A stretch of DNA of 14,064 nt from JALENY01 sp036310185 (GCA_036310185.1 JAXJSH010000049.1:1-14064), one strand, 5' to 3'; shown: positions 1 through 7,026, numbered from the stretch's first letter. Notes: generated from the sequence alone by a model not told the origin. Made by a program: numbers and translations.

Positions 1-269
1 AGATACTGTGCATACAGTTCCTCCACATCTTTGTCATTCGGTTCTTTTCCTTTTACTTTAACCCACTCGGCTTTGATACGCGGTTCATTTAACAAGATCC
101 GGATATGCTCTATTTTCAGCACACCCATGGGTTTTCTTGCTTCTTCAATGGTGATTTCCACGCCTGCTTTTTTAAAAATCTCAAGAAAAACTTCCAAGGG
201 TGCAAAACATCCATAATCTACGGTAGTTCCAGCCCAGTCAAACACAACTGCTTCAACTTCATTTTTCAT
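1..269 (-). CDS. phnX: Phosphonoacetaldehyde hydrolase (phosphonatase), N-terminal part
   Basis: This gene runs off the left edge; only the first 89 residues are present. It belongs to the HAD superfamily and would hydrolyse phosphonoacetaldehyde to acetaldehyde and phosphate, the last step of AEP degradation. The protein begins MKNEVEAVVFDWAGTTVDYG. The DWAGT signature at residues 11-15 is typical of phosphonatase, and D11 is the expected nucleophile. The later PMGVLKIEHIR segment places K52 where the family has its Schiff-base lysine. The ATG at 269 is preceded by AGGATGG about 9 nt upstream. It lies 87 bp downstream of the binding-protein gene on the same strand, with a stem-loop between. 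A PhnX next to a PhnW makes a catabolic AEP route much more likely than a biosynthetic one. The family is usually about 260-270 residues, so two thirds lie outside the window. Confidence 0.93.
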   Translation of the reverse strand, partial: MKNEVEAVVFDWAGTTVDYGCFAPLEVFLEIFKKAGVEITIEEARKPMGVLKIEHIRILLNEPRIKAEWVKVKGKEPNDKDVEELYAQY

Positions 270-313
270 AATTAAATACCATCCTGACTTTATTCTGTAT
301 TCCTTTACTTATT

Positions 314-353
314 GAAATTCCCGAAGGAAAAACCTCCGGGAATTCCCTTTTTT
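314..353 (-). other. Intergenic stem-loop between binding-protein gene and phnX
   Basis: Arms 314-327 and 333-346 form a 14-bp stem around a 5-nt loop. In the minus-strand transcript all 14 positions pair, two of them as G-U. In a plus-strand transcript those two become A-C mismatches, so the structure fits minus-strand RNA better. The T run (347-353) lies on the plus-strand side, however, so the operon RNA has A residues before the hairpin and no U tract after it. That argues against an ordinary terminator in the operon direction. A 3'-end stabiliser or processing site that raises binding-protein mRNA relative to phnX is more plausible (inference). A weak terminator for stray plus-strand transcription is the alternative. 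Confidence 0.6.
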
Positions 354-356
354 AGA

Positions 357-1496
357 TTAGTTCAGATATTTCTCGGTGAATTCAGTAAAGAATTCTTCAC
401 GGTAATCGGCCATCTCATAAAGATCAATCACATCACTTAAGTTCTTTACCGGGTCCTGATTGTAACCTTCCGGAACAGAGCCGTCACCGCCGGTGGCAAT
501 AATCGGATATTCTTCCTGATAAGACTCCATTGCCTCATCGGAAATTGCCCAATCCAAAAATACTTTTGCTGCATCCTTGACCTCAGACTTTTTAATCAGA
601 CAGTTTGCTTCAACATCCCATGCAGAACCTTCGCTTGGAAATACTACCACACACTCCGGATTTTCCTGTGCCAGAGTAACACAGCGGTATCCCATGGAAA
701 GCCCGATCAGTGCTTCGCCTGCCGCAACCATCTTGGCCGGTTTAGAACCTGACGGTGTATATTCAATTACGTTTTTGTCAAAAGCATCCAGATATTCCCA
801 GCCAGCAGTGTAATCACCCTTCTCTGTTGCCATCATCTGAAGCATACCGTTAATGATGAACAGTCCGGTTCCCGAAGAAGTCGGATCAGACATTGCAATA
901 CGACCCTCATATTCCGGTTTAATAAGGTCAGCATATGATTCCGGAACATCAACACCCAGTCTTTCGCATTCTGCCTTATTTACGAGAAATGCGGTTTCCG
1001 GAACATCGATACCAACCCAACGCGCAGGAGTCTCCACATCTTTGAACTGAGAGAGAATTCTGTCAACGCCTTCCGGATCGTAAGGCTGAATCAGATCATA
1101 ATCATCCAGCGTGAGCAGACTGGTCACCGCGGTTCCCCAGACTACGTCAGCCACCGGGTCATCCTTTTCTGCAATCAGTTTGGAAATAATGGTACCAGTG
1201 GAATCACGGGTAATATTGATCGTAATATTCGGATACTGCTCACGGAAACTTGTAAGGTAAGCCTCAATAATATCATCCTCAAGAGCAGTGTATACGTTAA
1301 TTGTGTCTGTTATGGAAGACGGATCGACAGAAACACTGTCTGCTGCTTCCCCGGAACTTGTACTCTCTGATGTTTTTGCGGAGCTATCCTCCTCTTCCGG
1401 CACACTGCTGACACAGCCTGCTGCCATTAAAGTACTCATTACCAGTGTCAGTGCAAAAAAGACTGCTTTGATTCGGGTTATTCTTCTTTTTTTCAT
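357..1496 (-). CDS. AEP ABC transporter substrate-binding lipoprotein (PhnS2/AepX-like)
   Basis: This 379-residue protein starts with a lipoprotein signal: basic MKKRRITRIK, a hydrophobic stretch at 11-27, then AAGC with C28 as the likely lipidated cysteine. A Ser/Thr/Glu-rich linker follows to about residue 60. The mature domain begins near ITDTINVYTALEDD and resembles the iron/AEP-type periplasmic binding fold, including a TSSGTGL segment around residues 205-211. It would sit outside the membrane and deliver substrate to the adjacent permease. The start ATG has AGGAG 6 nt upstream. It follows the permease gene by 73 bp. AEP as substrate is inferred from the flanking phnW and phnX and from resemblance to the putative AEP transporter families; the protein alone could also fit a ferric-iron or polyamine-type family. 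Confidence 0.85.
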   Translation of the reverse strand: MKKRRITRIKAVFFALTLVMSTLMAAGCVSSVPEEEDSSAKTSESTSSGEAADSVSVDPSSITDTINVYTALEDDIIEAYLTSFREQYPNITINITRDSTGTIISKLIAEKDDPVADVVWGTAVTSLLTLDDYDLIQPYDPEGVDRILSQFKDVETPARWVGIDVPETAFLVNKAECERLGVDVPESYADLIKPEYEGRIAMSDPTSSGTGLFIINGMLQMMATEKGDYTAGWEYLDAFDKNVIEYTPSGSKPAKMVAAGEALIGLSMGYRCVTLAQENPECVVVFPSEGSAWDVEANCLIKKSEVKDAAKVFLDWAISDEAMESYQEEYPIIATGGDGSVPEGYNQDPVKNLSDVIDLYEMADYREEFFTEFTEKYLN

Positions 1497-1569
1497 AATA
1501 CTCTCCTGCCTTTCTTAGCCTTCATTCCACATTCCGGCTATATATTTATGTTCATTCCATTTGGAACGA

Positions 1570-3357
1570 TCATCCATTACTGGGTGCTGCATCTTTTACT
1601 CTGCTTTTTCTTGTTTTTGCGGACTTTTGTTTTTCCTGTACCTCCCCGGTTTTCCAGCGATTAATGCGTTTTACCAGAGTCCTGTTCACAATCTCATACA
1701 GAATCCTTACACAGATGTTACAAGCAAAGATAACCAGTGACATGGCTGCAGCCGATTCAAAATCTCCGTTATCTTCCATACTGACGATGGAAAGTGCTGC
1801 CGGTTTTGCCTGTGCAGAATACAGGAACACCAGTGCAGAGACTGTAGTCATCGAGTTCAGGAAGAAATACAGTATCACTTCCAACACTGCCGTAATCGAC
1901 ATAGGCAGTGAAACATGGAAAAATACTTTGTAAAATGGAATATTCATGGAATCTGCTACATTTTCATATTCTTTATCCAGCTTCTTTAATGCCGTGGATG
2001 CGGTAATATAGGTTGCTGAAAACATATGTACAATATTGGCGATAACCATGATCCATATGGTCTGGTAAATCACATTAAAGGAATTGGTAATCCTGATTCC
2101 CAAAAAAGTAATATCAAAGTACGGTTTGTTAAAAAACATAATATAGGCAAGACCGATTACCATTCCCGGAAGCGCCATCGGCATCATTGAGAAAAAATGT
2201 GTGGTTTTTCGCATTGCCGAGAACGGCTTTGTCTTATTTACAAGGTACGCTGTCACAAATACAAGAACGGTACCAATCGCTGCCGTAAGCGCGGACATCT
2301 CAATACTGAATATAAAAGTCTGAATACCACTGCCAAGCAGCTTAGAACCAAAATCAAAGTGCTCCAGAGTAAATACTTTTTCATAAGGCCACCGTTTAAT
2401 AAATGCAATAATAAAAACTGCTGCGAACATTGATAAAAGCAGTAAAGAAATCACCGTACAGAATATCTGATAAAAGATATCTTTCTTTTTAGAAGGTGTA
2501 ATAACATAATTCACTGCTTTCGACGAAATCTCGCTGTTTGCCGCCTTCTTCTGAGTGACACGGTCAATTACAAAGGAGATCACCGCCGGAATCGTCAGCA
2601 GTACACCAATTACTGCACCCATCTGGAAATTCTGCTGTCCTACCACATATTTGTAAATACTGGTTGAGAGAACGGGATAATTGGCGCCAATCGCCTGGGG
2701 CGCACCGAAATCGGTAAAACTCAAGGTAAAAGCCAGTGTTGCCGCACTGATCAGACCATATTTCGCGCCCGGAAGCGTCACGGCAAAAAAGCTTCGCACC
2801 GGTCCTGCTCCCAATGTGGAGGCAGCTTCATACAACCGATAATCCGCATTATCCAGGGCAACCATCAGAATCATATAAGCCTGTGGAAACGTATAAATAA
2901 TTTCGGCAATAATGATACCCAGTTCACCGGCCACTGGAAAATCAATCCCCATGCTGGTGATAATACCTTTTTTTCCGAAAAGGTAAGTAAGAGCCAGACC
3001 ATGTACCATAGTAGGGACAAACAAAGGAAGCATTGCCACATATTTATATACAGCTTTCAGTTTCATCGCACTGCGGGTCATACCGTATGCAAACAGGAAT
3101 GCAATTCCTACGCTGGTCACTGTGGTAATCGCAGATACTTTAATGGAATTTGCAATGGCAGTTTCCAGTGCAGAGTTTGAAAAACATTCTCTGAAATTAT
3201 CCAGCCCAACAAAATTTCCTGCACTGTCCTGAAATACATTGGAAAAGATCATACATAAAGGAACTGCAAGAAAAATAATGAAAAAGAGCACACACATTAC
3301 GATCAGAAATCTCTGAATCAGTTCCGGAGCGCTCAGTTGTGATGACTTTTTATACAT
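1570..3357 (-). CDS. Fused two-domain ABC transporter permease, AEP type (PhnU2/AepW-like)
   Basis: This 595-residue integral membrane protein has two tandem binding-protein-dependent permease domains, one in each half and roughly six helices each. The first has a clear EAA loop (EAASTLGAGPVRSFF then VTLPGA). The second has a weaker one (NVADSMNIPFYKVFF then VSLP). A polar linker near residues 270-300 separates the halves, and the C-terminus is a basic tail (KTRKSRVK). Such fused permeases are typical of the putative AEP transporter and of FbpB-type iron transporters. I chose the ATG at 3357 because AGGAGG lies 6 nt upstream; a GTG at 3363 touches that site and is less likely. The gene overlaps the ATPase by 8 nt, so translation is probably coupled. 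It would form the membrane channel for the binding protein and ATPase encoded on either side. Confidence 0.88.
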   Translation of the reverse strand: MYKKSSQLSAPELIQRFLIVMCVLFFIIFLAVPLCMIFSNVFQDSAGNFVGLDNFRECFSNSALETAIANSIKVSAITTVTSVGIAFLFAYGMTRSAMKLKAVYKYVAMLPLFVPTMVHGLALTYLFGKKGIITSMGIDFPVAGELGIIIAEIIYTFPQAYMILMVALDNADYRLYEAASTLGAGPVRSFFAVTLPGAKYGLISAATLAFTLSFTDFGAPQAIGANYPVLSTSIYKYVVGQQNFQMGAVIGVLLTIPAVISFVIDRVTQKKAANSEISSKAVNYVITPSKKKDIFYQIFCTVISLLLLSMFAAVFIIAFIKRWPYEKVFTLEHFDFGSKLLGSGIQTFIFSIEMSALTAAIGTVLVFVTAYLVNKTKPFSAMRKTTHFFSMMPMALPGMVIGLAYIMFFNKPYFDITFLGIRITNSFNVIYQTIWIMVIANIVHMFSATYITASTALKKLDKEYENVADSMNIPFYKVFFHVSLPMSITAVLEVILYFFLNSMTTVSALVFLYSAQAKPAALSIVSMEDNGDFESAAAMSLVIFACNICVRILYEIVNRTLVKRINRWKTGEVQEKQKSAKTRKSRVKDAAPSNG

Positions 3358-4450
3358 AAGCACCCTCCTCTTCCGGTTCCGAATAAGCTCTTTCCCTGTT
3401 CGAATTATAAATCAGGATTTTTTCTTCATTCAGATGTACCCTTATCTTATCCCCGCACTTAATTCCCAATTTTGCAAATTTCTGAGCGGAAATGTCCAAT
3501 GTAAGCATATAATTTCCAATGGTAAGACGATTCTTCTCCCCAAGTTCCAGCATCAGCCGGTAACTTGCCCCGTGAAACTCAATTTCACGAACCGTCACGT
3601 TAAGGCCATCCGGAGCATCCATGGGTACGATGCTGACGTTTTCCGGCCGGATTGCTTTCGTTTTGTAACGGGACTTCTGTGTAACCTCTGCTGTCCTGAC
3701 ACTCTGTTCTCCAATCTCACCGTTAAAAAGACTGATGGAACCAATAAAATCGGCCACAAAAGGCGAAATGGGACGTTCGTATACTTCCTGCGGTGTTCCC
3801 ACCTGACGGATGCAGGCGTTATTCATAACAACGATCCGGTCCGCCATAGTCAGGGCTTCCTCCTGATCATGCGTGACCATTATGGTCGTAATGCCAAGCT
3901 TTGCCTGAAGATTTTTTATTTCTCTTCTGACTTTTTGACGTACCTTTGCATCCAACGCAGAAAGGGGCTCATCCAGCAAAAGAAATTCAGGAGAAAGTGC
4001 CAACGCTCTGGCCAGCGCAATACGCTGCTGCTGCCCACCGGAAAGCTGACCAGGATATTTTTCTTTCTGATCCGTCAGATTCACAAGTTCCAGACATTCA
4101 TCTACTTTTTTGTCAATTTCTTCCTTAGAAAGGTGGGAACCTTTCAGACCAAAAGCAATATTCTGTTTTACTTTCATATTCGGGAAAAGCGCGTAACTCT
4201 GAAATACAATTCCGAAATTGCGCTTACTTGGATGCAGATCCGTAATATCTTTTCCTTTCAGGAACACGCGGCCTTCATTTGCTTTCTCCAGTCCTGCGAT
4301 AATACGAAGCAGAGTCGTTTTACCACATCCGGACGGTCCCAGTAAACAGACAAATTCTCCCTCCTGTATATCGATCCCGACATTGTCAAGCGCCGTAAAA
4401 TTTCCATACTTTTTTGTAATCCCTTTTACGCTTAAAAATTCTTTTGCCAT
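3350..4450 (-). CDS. AEP ABC transporter ATP-binding protein (PhnT2/AepV-like)
   Basis: This 366-residue cytoplasmic ATPase energises the adjacent permease. Visible motifs are Walker A GPSGCGKT (38-45), Q-loop Q84, signature LSGGQQQR (136-143), Walker B FLLLDE (156-161) and H-loop H194 in MVTHDQEE. The C-terminal third (about 270-350) looks like the TOBE domain of CUT1/PotA/FbpC-type importers. Length fits the putative AEP ATPase family. The start is ATG 4450, with AAAGGAGG about 8 nt upstream. An in-frame TTG at 4525 would add 25 residues but has no ribosome binding site and would translate through a terminator hairpin, so I reject it. The gene has its own candidate promoter, operator and attenuator upstream and overlaps the permease by 8 nt. 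Confidence 0.92.
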   Translation of the reverse strand: MAKEFLSVKGITKKYGNFTALDNVGIDIQEGEFVCLLGPSGCGKTTLLRIIAGLEKANEGRVFLKGKDITDLHPSKRNFGIVFQSYALFPNMKVKQNIAFGLKGSHLSKEEIDKKVDECLELVNLTDQKEKYPGQLSGGQQQRIALARALALSPEFLLLDEPLSALDAKVRQKVRREIKNLQAKLGITTIMVTHDQEEALTMADRIVVMNNACIRQVGTPQEVYERPISPFVADFIGSISLFNGEIGEQSVRTAEVTQKSRYKTKAIRPENVSIVPMDAPDGLNVTVREIEFHGASYRLMLELGEKNRLTIGNYMLTLDISAQKFAKLGIKCGDKIRVHLNEEKILIYNSNRERAYSEPEEEGAYV

Positions 4451-4474
4451 GTCAGAGTCCTCCTTTGATTCTTG

Positions 4475-4515
4475 AAAAAACAAAACAGCGCGGCTGCCGA
4501 AACAACCACGCTGTT
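4475..4515 (-). terminator. Intrinsic terminator or attenuator in the transporter leader
   Basis: On the minus strand, arms 4503-4515 and 4484-4496 form a 13-bp stem with two G-U pairs and a 6-nt loop (TTTCGG), followed by TTGTTTTTTC (4483-4474). This is a complete intrinsic terminator. It lies downstream of the transporter promoter (start near 4549) and only about 25 nt upstream of the ATPase start. It would therefore stop both phnW read-through and the local transcript unless antiterminated. I see no obvious leader peptide or known riboswitch; the antitermination signal is unknown. Confidence 0.8.
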
Positions 4516-4555
4516 GCAAATTCAATATCTTATTTCAAATTAATTATTTTACATT

Positions 4556-4584
4556 AATTTAACATGGTAACAAGTTTAAGTAAA
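4556..4584 (-). promoter_or_regulatory. Candidate promoter of the AEP transporter genes
   Basis: On the minus strand a -35 TTTACT (4584-4579) and a -10 TAAATT (4561-4556) are separated by 17 bp, with TG one base before the -10 (extended -10). Each hexamer matches consensus at 4 of 6 positions. Transcription would begin near 4549. The spacer is filled by a 14-bp site shared with the phnW promoter. Confidence 0.6.
4562..4575 (-). promoter_or_regulatory. Putative operator in the transporter promoter
   Basis: Minus-strand ACTTGTTACCATGT matches 12 of 14 bases of the phnW-promoter site ACTTGGTACCAGGT (5906-5919) and lies in the spacer, directly touching the -10. Five of seven base positions are symmetric. 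The place and partial symmetry fit a repressor such as a GntR-type dimer, but the protein is not encoded in the window. Confidence 0.6.
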
Positions 4585-4619
4585 GCATTTTTGCTGATTT
4601 TTTGTATCTTTTTTTGTGT

Positions 4620-4633
4620 ACTTGTTACAATTT
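4620..4633 (+). promoter_or_regulatory. Third, partial copy of the putative phn operator
   Basis: Plus-strand ACTTGTTACAATTT shares the exact 9-mer ACTTGTTAC with the transporter operator, on the opposite strand, 58 bp upstream centre to centre. It has only one good half and no promoter hexamers in register. It could be an auxiliary site used for looping or cooperative binding, or chance in AT-rich DNA. Confidence 0.35.
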
Positions 4634-4661
4634 AGATTTTATCCGAAGATTTTTCACGCCA

Positions 4662-5798
4662 TTACAAATATCTGGCCGGAATCTGCACACCGGAAGCACG
4701 ACATGCCTCCTCAAACACTACAAAGAAATCCTCTATATCCTTTTTGTAGATCTGGCCAAGTGTACAAAGACGGAACGTATCGGTGCTGGCCACTTTTCCA
4801 GGATAAATTGTAAAGCCGCGCTCGTAACAGTAATCATGAATTTTTTCAAAATTCCAGTTCGGGTCATCCGGATACTTGATTGACACTACCATACCGCTCT
4901 GCCATTCTTTCTTAATAATATCCTTGAAACCAAGACGGGCAATTCCCTCATGAATGGCATTCCAAACCTCCAGGTGACGGGCATAACGTTTCTCCTCACC
5001 ATCTGCCCAATATTCTTCAATTGCTTTCTGCGTAGCATATACGGTCTGTACCGGAGGCGTAAAGTGCATCTCACCTGTTTTTTCAAAGAAATCATATTGT
5101 AAAAACAGGTTACAGTAATAACTGCGTGTAGGATAGGCGGCGGATTTTTCAATCAATGCACGATTGCCTACCACAAAAGAAAGTCCGGTAAAAGCCATCA
5201 GACCTTTTTGTGCGGAAGCCATTACAAAGTCCAGATTGTCTCTGTCCATATCAATAGGAATCATAGCATAGGTGGACGTAGTGTCTACAATCATCTGTTT
5301 GCCATAGCGGTGTGCGATCGCACCAATTTCACGGATTGGATTCAGAATTCCGGTACCGGTTTCATTATGAGTAGTATATACAATGTCAATGTCCGGATTT
5401 TCCTGTATTGTTTTTTCCACCAATGCAAGATCCGGTCGTTCATCAAAAGAAAACTTCAGATCAATATACGGAAGATGATAATACTGCGCAACTTCCACGC
5501 CTCTGGAAGTATAAGCGCCATTGTTAATAAACAAAATCTTTTTGCCCTCCGGCAGAAGAGAATTAATACATACATCAATATTCATGGTTCCAGATCCGGT
5601 AAACAGTACCGAAGTATATTTCTCGGTATCGCCATGAACAATTTTTACCAGTTCTTTGCGCATATTACGCATAATGTCGCCAAATTCTTTTTCTCGCGGA
5701 CAGATGTCGGGCACAACCTGTGCCATCTTTACCGTATCAGTGGTAGTTGCTGGTCCTGGATTCAGTAATACATTTCTTTTCACTTTGATCGTATCCAT
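4662..5798 (-). CDS. phnW: 2-aminoethylphosphonate-pyruvate transaminase
   Basis: This 378-residue class V PLP aminotransferase transfers the amino group of AEP to pyruvate, giving phosphonoacetaldehyde and L-alanine. Visible landmarks are the N-terminal LLNPGPATTT, the TGSGTMNID cofactor-phosphate region (68-75), D172 in VDTTS (pyridine-nitrogen partner), K198 in SAQKG (Schiff-base lysine), and the TPPVQTVYA segment near 247-255. Length fits the PhnW family (about 365-380). The N-terminal wording, with VVPDICPREKEFG, is closer to the PhnW/AepZ subgroup that also includes biosynthetic enzymes, but the neighbouring transporter and phnX point to catabolism. I chose ATG 5798 with AAAGGA 10 nt upstream over an in-frame TTG at 5807 whose ribosome site would be too close. 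It is the first gene of the minus-strand locus. Confidence 0.93.
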   Translation of the reverse strand: MDTIKVKRNVLLNPGPATTTDTVKMAQVVPDICPREKEFGDIMRNMRKELVKIVHGDTEKYTSVLFTGSGTMNIDVCINSLLPEGKKILFINNGAYTSRGVEVAQYYHLPYIDLKFSFDERPDLALVEKTIQENPDIDIVYTTHNETGTGILNPIREIGAIAHRYGKQMIVDTTSTYAMIPIDMDRDNLDFVMASAQKGLMAFTGLSFVVGNRALIEKSAAYPTRSYYCNLFLQYDFFEKTGEMHFTPPVQTVYATQKAIEEYWADGEEKRYARHLEVWNAIHEGIARLGFKDIIKKEWQSGMVVSIKYPDDPNWNFEKIHDYCYERGFTIYPGKVASTDTFRLCTLGQIYKKDIEDFFVVFEEACRASGVQIPARYL

Positions 5799-5899
5799 AT
5801 TTCTCAAGTCCTTTCCTCTTCCATGATTTTATTTCCAACTGTCCACAGCGGGCTGTCATTTGTGTGCCTTTGTCTGTGAAGCAGTTTTTATATTTGGAA

Positions 5900-5928
5900 A
5901 GTATGACTTGGTACCAGGTTTGCGTCAA
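5900..5928 (-). promoter_or_regulatory. Candidate phnW promoter
   Basis: On the minus strand a -35 TTGACG (5928-5923, 5 of 6) and a -10 CATACT (5905-5900, 4 of 6) are separated by exactly 17 bp. Transcription would start near 5893, giving a leader of roughly 95 nt before the phnW ATG. The spacer contains the near-palindrome ACCTGGTACCAAGT. Confidence 0.65.
5906..5919 (+). promoter_or_regulatory. Putative phn operator in the phnW promoter
   Basis: ACTTGGTACCAGGT is symmetric at six of seven positions around GGT/ACC. It fills the phnW promoter spacer, touching the -10 and leaving 3 bp to the -35, the same geometry as at 4562-4575. The placement predicts repression by blocking RNA polymerase, relieved by an AEP-related inducer (inference). 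Confidence 0.65.
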
Positions 5929-5944
5929 CATTTTTTTTATGCTA

Positions 5945-5993
5945 GAGTGAATTTACCTTGATTTCACAGATTATTCGAATCTGTTTTTCACTC
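5945..5993 (+). promoter_or_regulatory. Alternative hairpins in the EamA-gene leader
   Basis: ACAGATT (5966-5972) and AATCTGT (5978-5984) form a 7-bp hairpin with a 5-nt loop followed by a short T run, like a weak plus-strand terminator. GTGAA (5947-5951) can pair with TTCAC at 5963-5967 or with a second TTCAC at 5987-5991; the latter extends to GAGTGAA/TTCACTC. The first pairing overlaps one arm of the T-tailed hairpin, so the structures compete. The stems are short and AT-rich, and no convincing plus-strand promoter was found upstream. Confidence 0.3.
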
Positions 5994-6024
5994 AGGATCA
6001 ACCCGGCAAAAAGGAGGAGGTTCC

Positions 6025-6891
6025 ATGCTTATTTTTTCACTTTTATTATTGATTCTTTCTGCACTCTGTCATGCAGCCTGGAATATTATTGCCCGAAATA
6101 CACGGGATAAAATTACATTTCTCTGGCTCCAGATGATATTTATGATTCTGCTGCTGACACTCCCTGTCCTCATTCTGTTTCCGCTTCCTCCCACAGAAGC
6201 GCTGCCCACACTTCTGCTGTCAGGTATTATGCAGGGTATCTACTATCTTCTTCTGGCAAAAACCTACACTTTAGGCGATATTGAGGTTGTATATCCGCTT
6301 ACTCGCGGTTCTGCCCCTGTGTTTGTATGTCTGTTTTCCTTTTTATTAGGACTGGAAAAGATAACGCTGCCCATGTTTCTCAGTGTACTTCTCATTTTTG
6401 CCGGTATCTATATCATCAACATGGAACAACTGGACAAATATCATCTAATGGCACCCTTTAGGACCATAATTCAGAATCCGCCTGTCCGGTTGTCTCTGCT
6501 AAATGGAATTATTGTATCCATATACAGTCTTTCCGACAGCATCTCTGTAAAATACTGCTCTCCTATTGTGGTATATTACATCATCGCTGTAATTCCCGCA
6601 GTGATTCTCCTGCCCCTTATTCTAAAAAGAGGAAAACTAAAATCGGAGATTCAAAACGGTACCGGTCGGATCGCAGCCGTATCTGTGCTTACGTTTGCCG
6701 CCTATGCCCTGGTATTGTTTGCCATGCAGTTTACCAGTGCAAGCTATTCCTCTTCCGTAAGGGAAATGTCGATCATATTTGTCTCCCTGTATTCCTGTGC
6801 AAAAATGAATCGTACCAGCAGAATTCCAAAAATTCTGGGGGCTTTTCTGATTTTTTCCGGCGTGTTCCTGCTGTCGCTGTTTCGTATGTAA
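6025..6891 (+). CDS. EamA/DMT-superfamily membrane transporter
   Basis: This 288-residue protein is almost wholly hydrophobic, with about ten membrane segments arranged as two EamA repeats. The first repeat ends near IYIINMEQL (about 131-139) and the second near ILGAFLIFSGVFLLSL. VYPLTRGSAPVFV (about 90-102) is the conserved mid-repeat motif of this family. Substrates of such carriers range from amino acids to drugs and cannot be read from the sequence. The acidic residue often seen in the second-repeat WLFLKE motif is absent (YSCAKMNRTS). The start ATG has an excellent AGGAGGAGG upstream. It is divergent from phnW across 226 bp containing the phn operator, so it may export or import a related compound, but co-regulation is unproven because no clear plus-strand promoter was found. 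Confidence 0.85.
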   Translation: MLIFSLLLLILSALCHAAWNIIARNTRDKITFLWLQMIFMILLLTLPVLILFPLPPTEALPTLLLSGIMQGIYYLLLAKTYTLGDIEVVYPLTRGSAPVFVCLFSFLLGLEKITLPMFLSVLLIFAGIYIINMEQLDKYHLMAPFRTIIQNPPVRLSLLNGIIVSIYSLSDSISVKYCSPIVVYYIIAVIPAVILLPLILKRGKLKSEIQNGTGRIAAVSVLTFAAYALVLFAMQFTSASYSSSVREMSIIFVSLYSCAKMNRTSRIPKILGAFLIFSGVFLLSLFRM

Positions 6892-6971
6892 ATATTTCAG
6901 TTCATAATCCGTATCATTATCAAATATTTTTGCTGCCCCTGCGTTAATAAAAATAATTCCATAGGGCCCTG

Positions 6972-6987
6972 TTTTGACATGTCAAAA
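6972..6987. promoter_or_regulatory. Perfect 16-bp palindrome between convergent genes
   Basis: TTTTGACATGTCAAAA is fully symmetric and is followed on the plus strand by six T residues. As RNA it gives a 6-bp AT-rich stem with a 4-nt loop, a weak terminator for the EamA gene. As DNA it could be a dimer-binding site. It lies between the 3' ends of two convergent genes, where a terminator is more expected than an operator. Confidence 0.35.
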
Positions 6988-7026
6988 TTTTTTACATACC
7001 AGCTCTATACCGCATGGTCTTTTGTT

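Noticed and set aside
314..353. Reading the 314-353 hairpin as a simple plus-strand terminator
   Set aside because: No plus-strand gene lies upstream and two stem positions mismatch in plus-strand RNA, though the T run is on that side; a role in the operon RNA is preferred.
3434..4345. Long plus-strand open frame of 303 codons opposite the transporter ATPase
   Set aside because: It is antisense to a gene with all ATPase motifs, is rich in basic and aromatic residues with no family resemblance, and is best explained as a shadow frame.
4451..4525. In-frame upstream extension of the transporter ATPase from a TTG at 4525
   Set aside because: No ribosome binding site precedes it, it would be translated through the terminator hairpin, and the ATG at 4450 has an ideal AAAGGAGG.
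5208..5768. Plus-strand open frame of 186 codons opposite phnW
   Set aside because: It lies wholly antisense to a confidently identified phnW and has no recognisable domain.
5799..5807. TTG start at 5807 for phnW
   Set aside because: The AAAGGA site would be only about one base from the TTG, while it is well spaced for the ATG at 5798.
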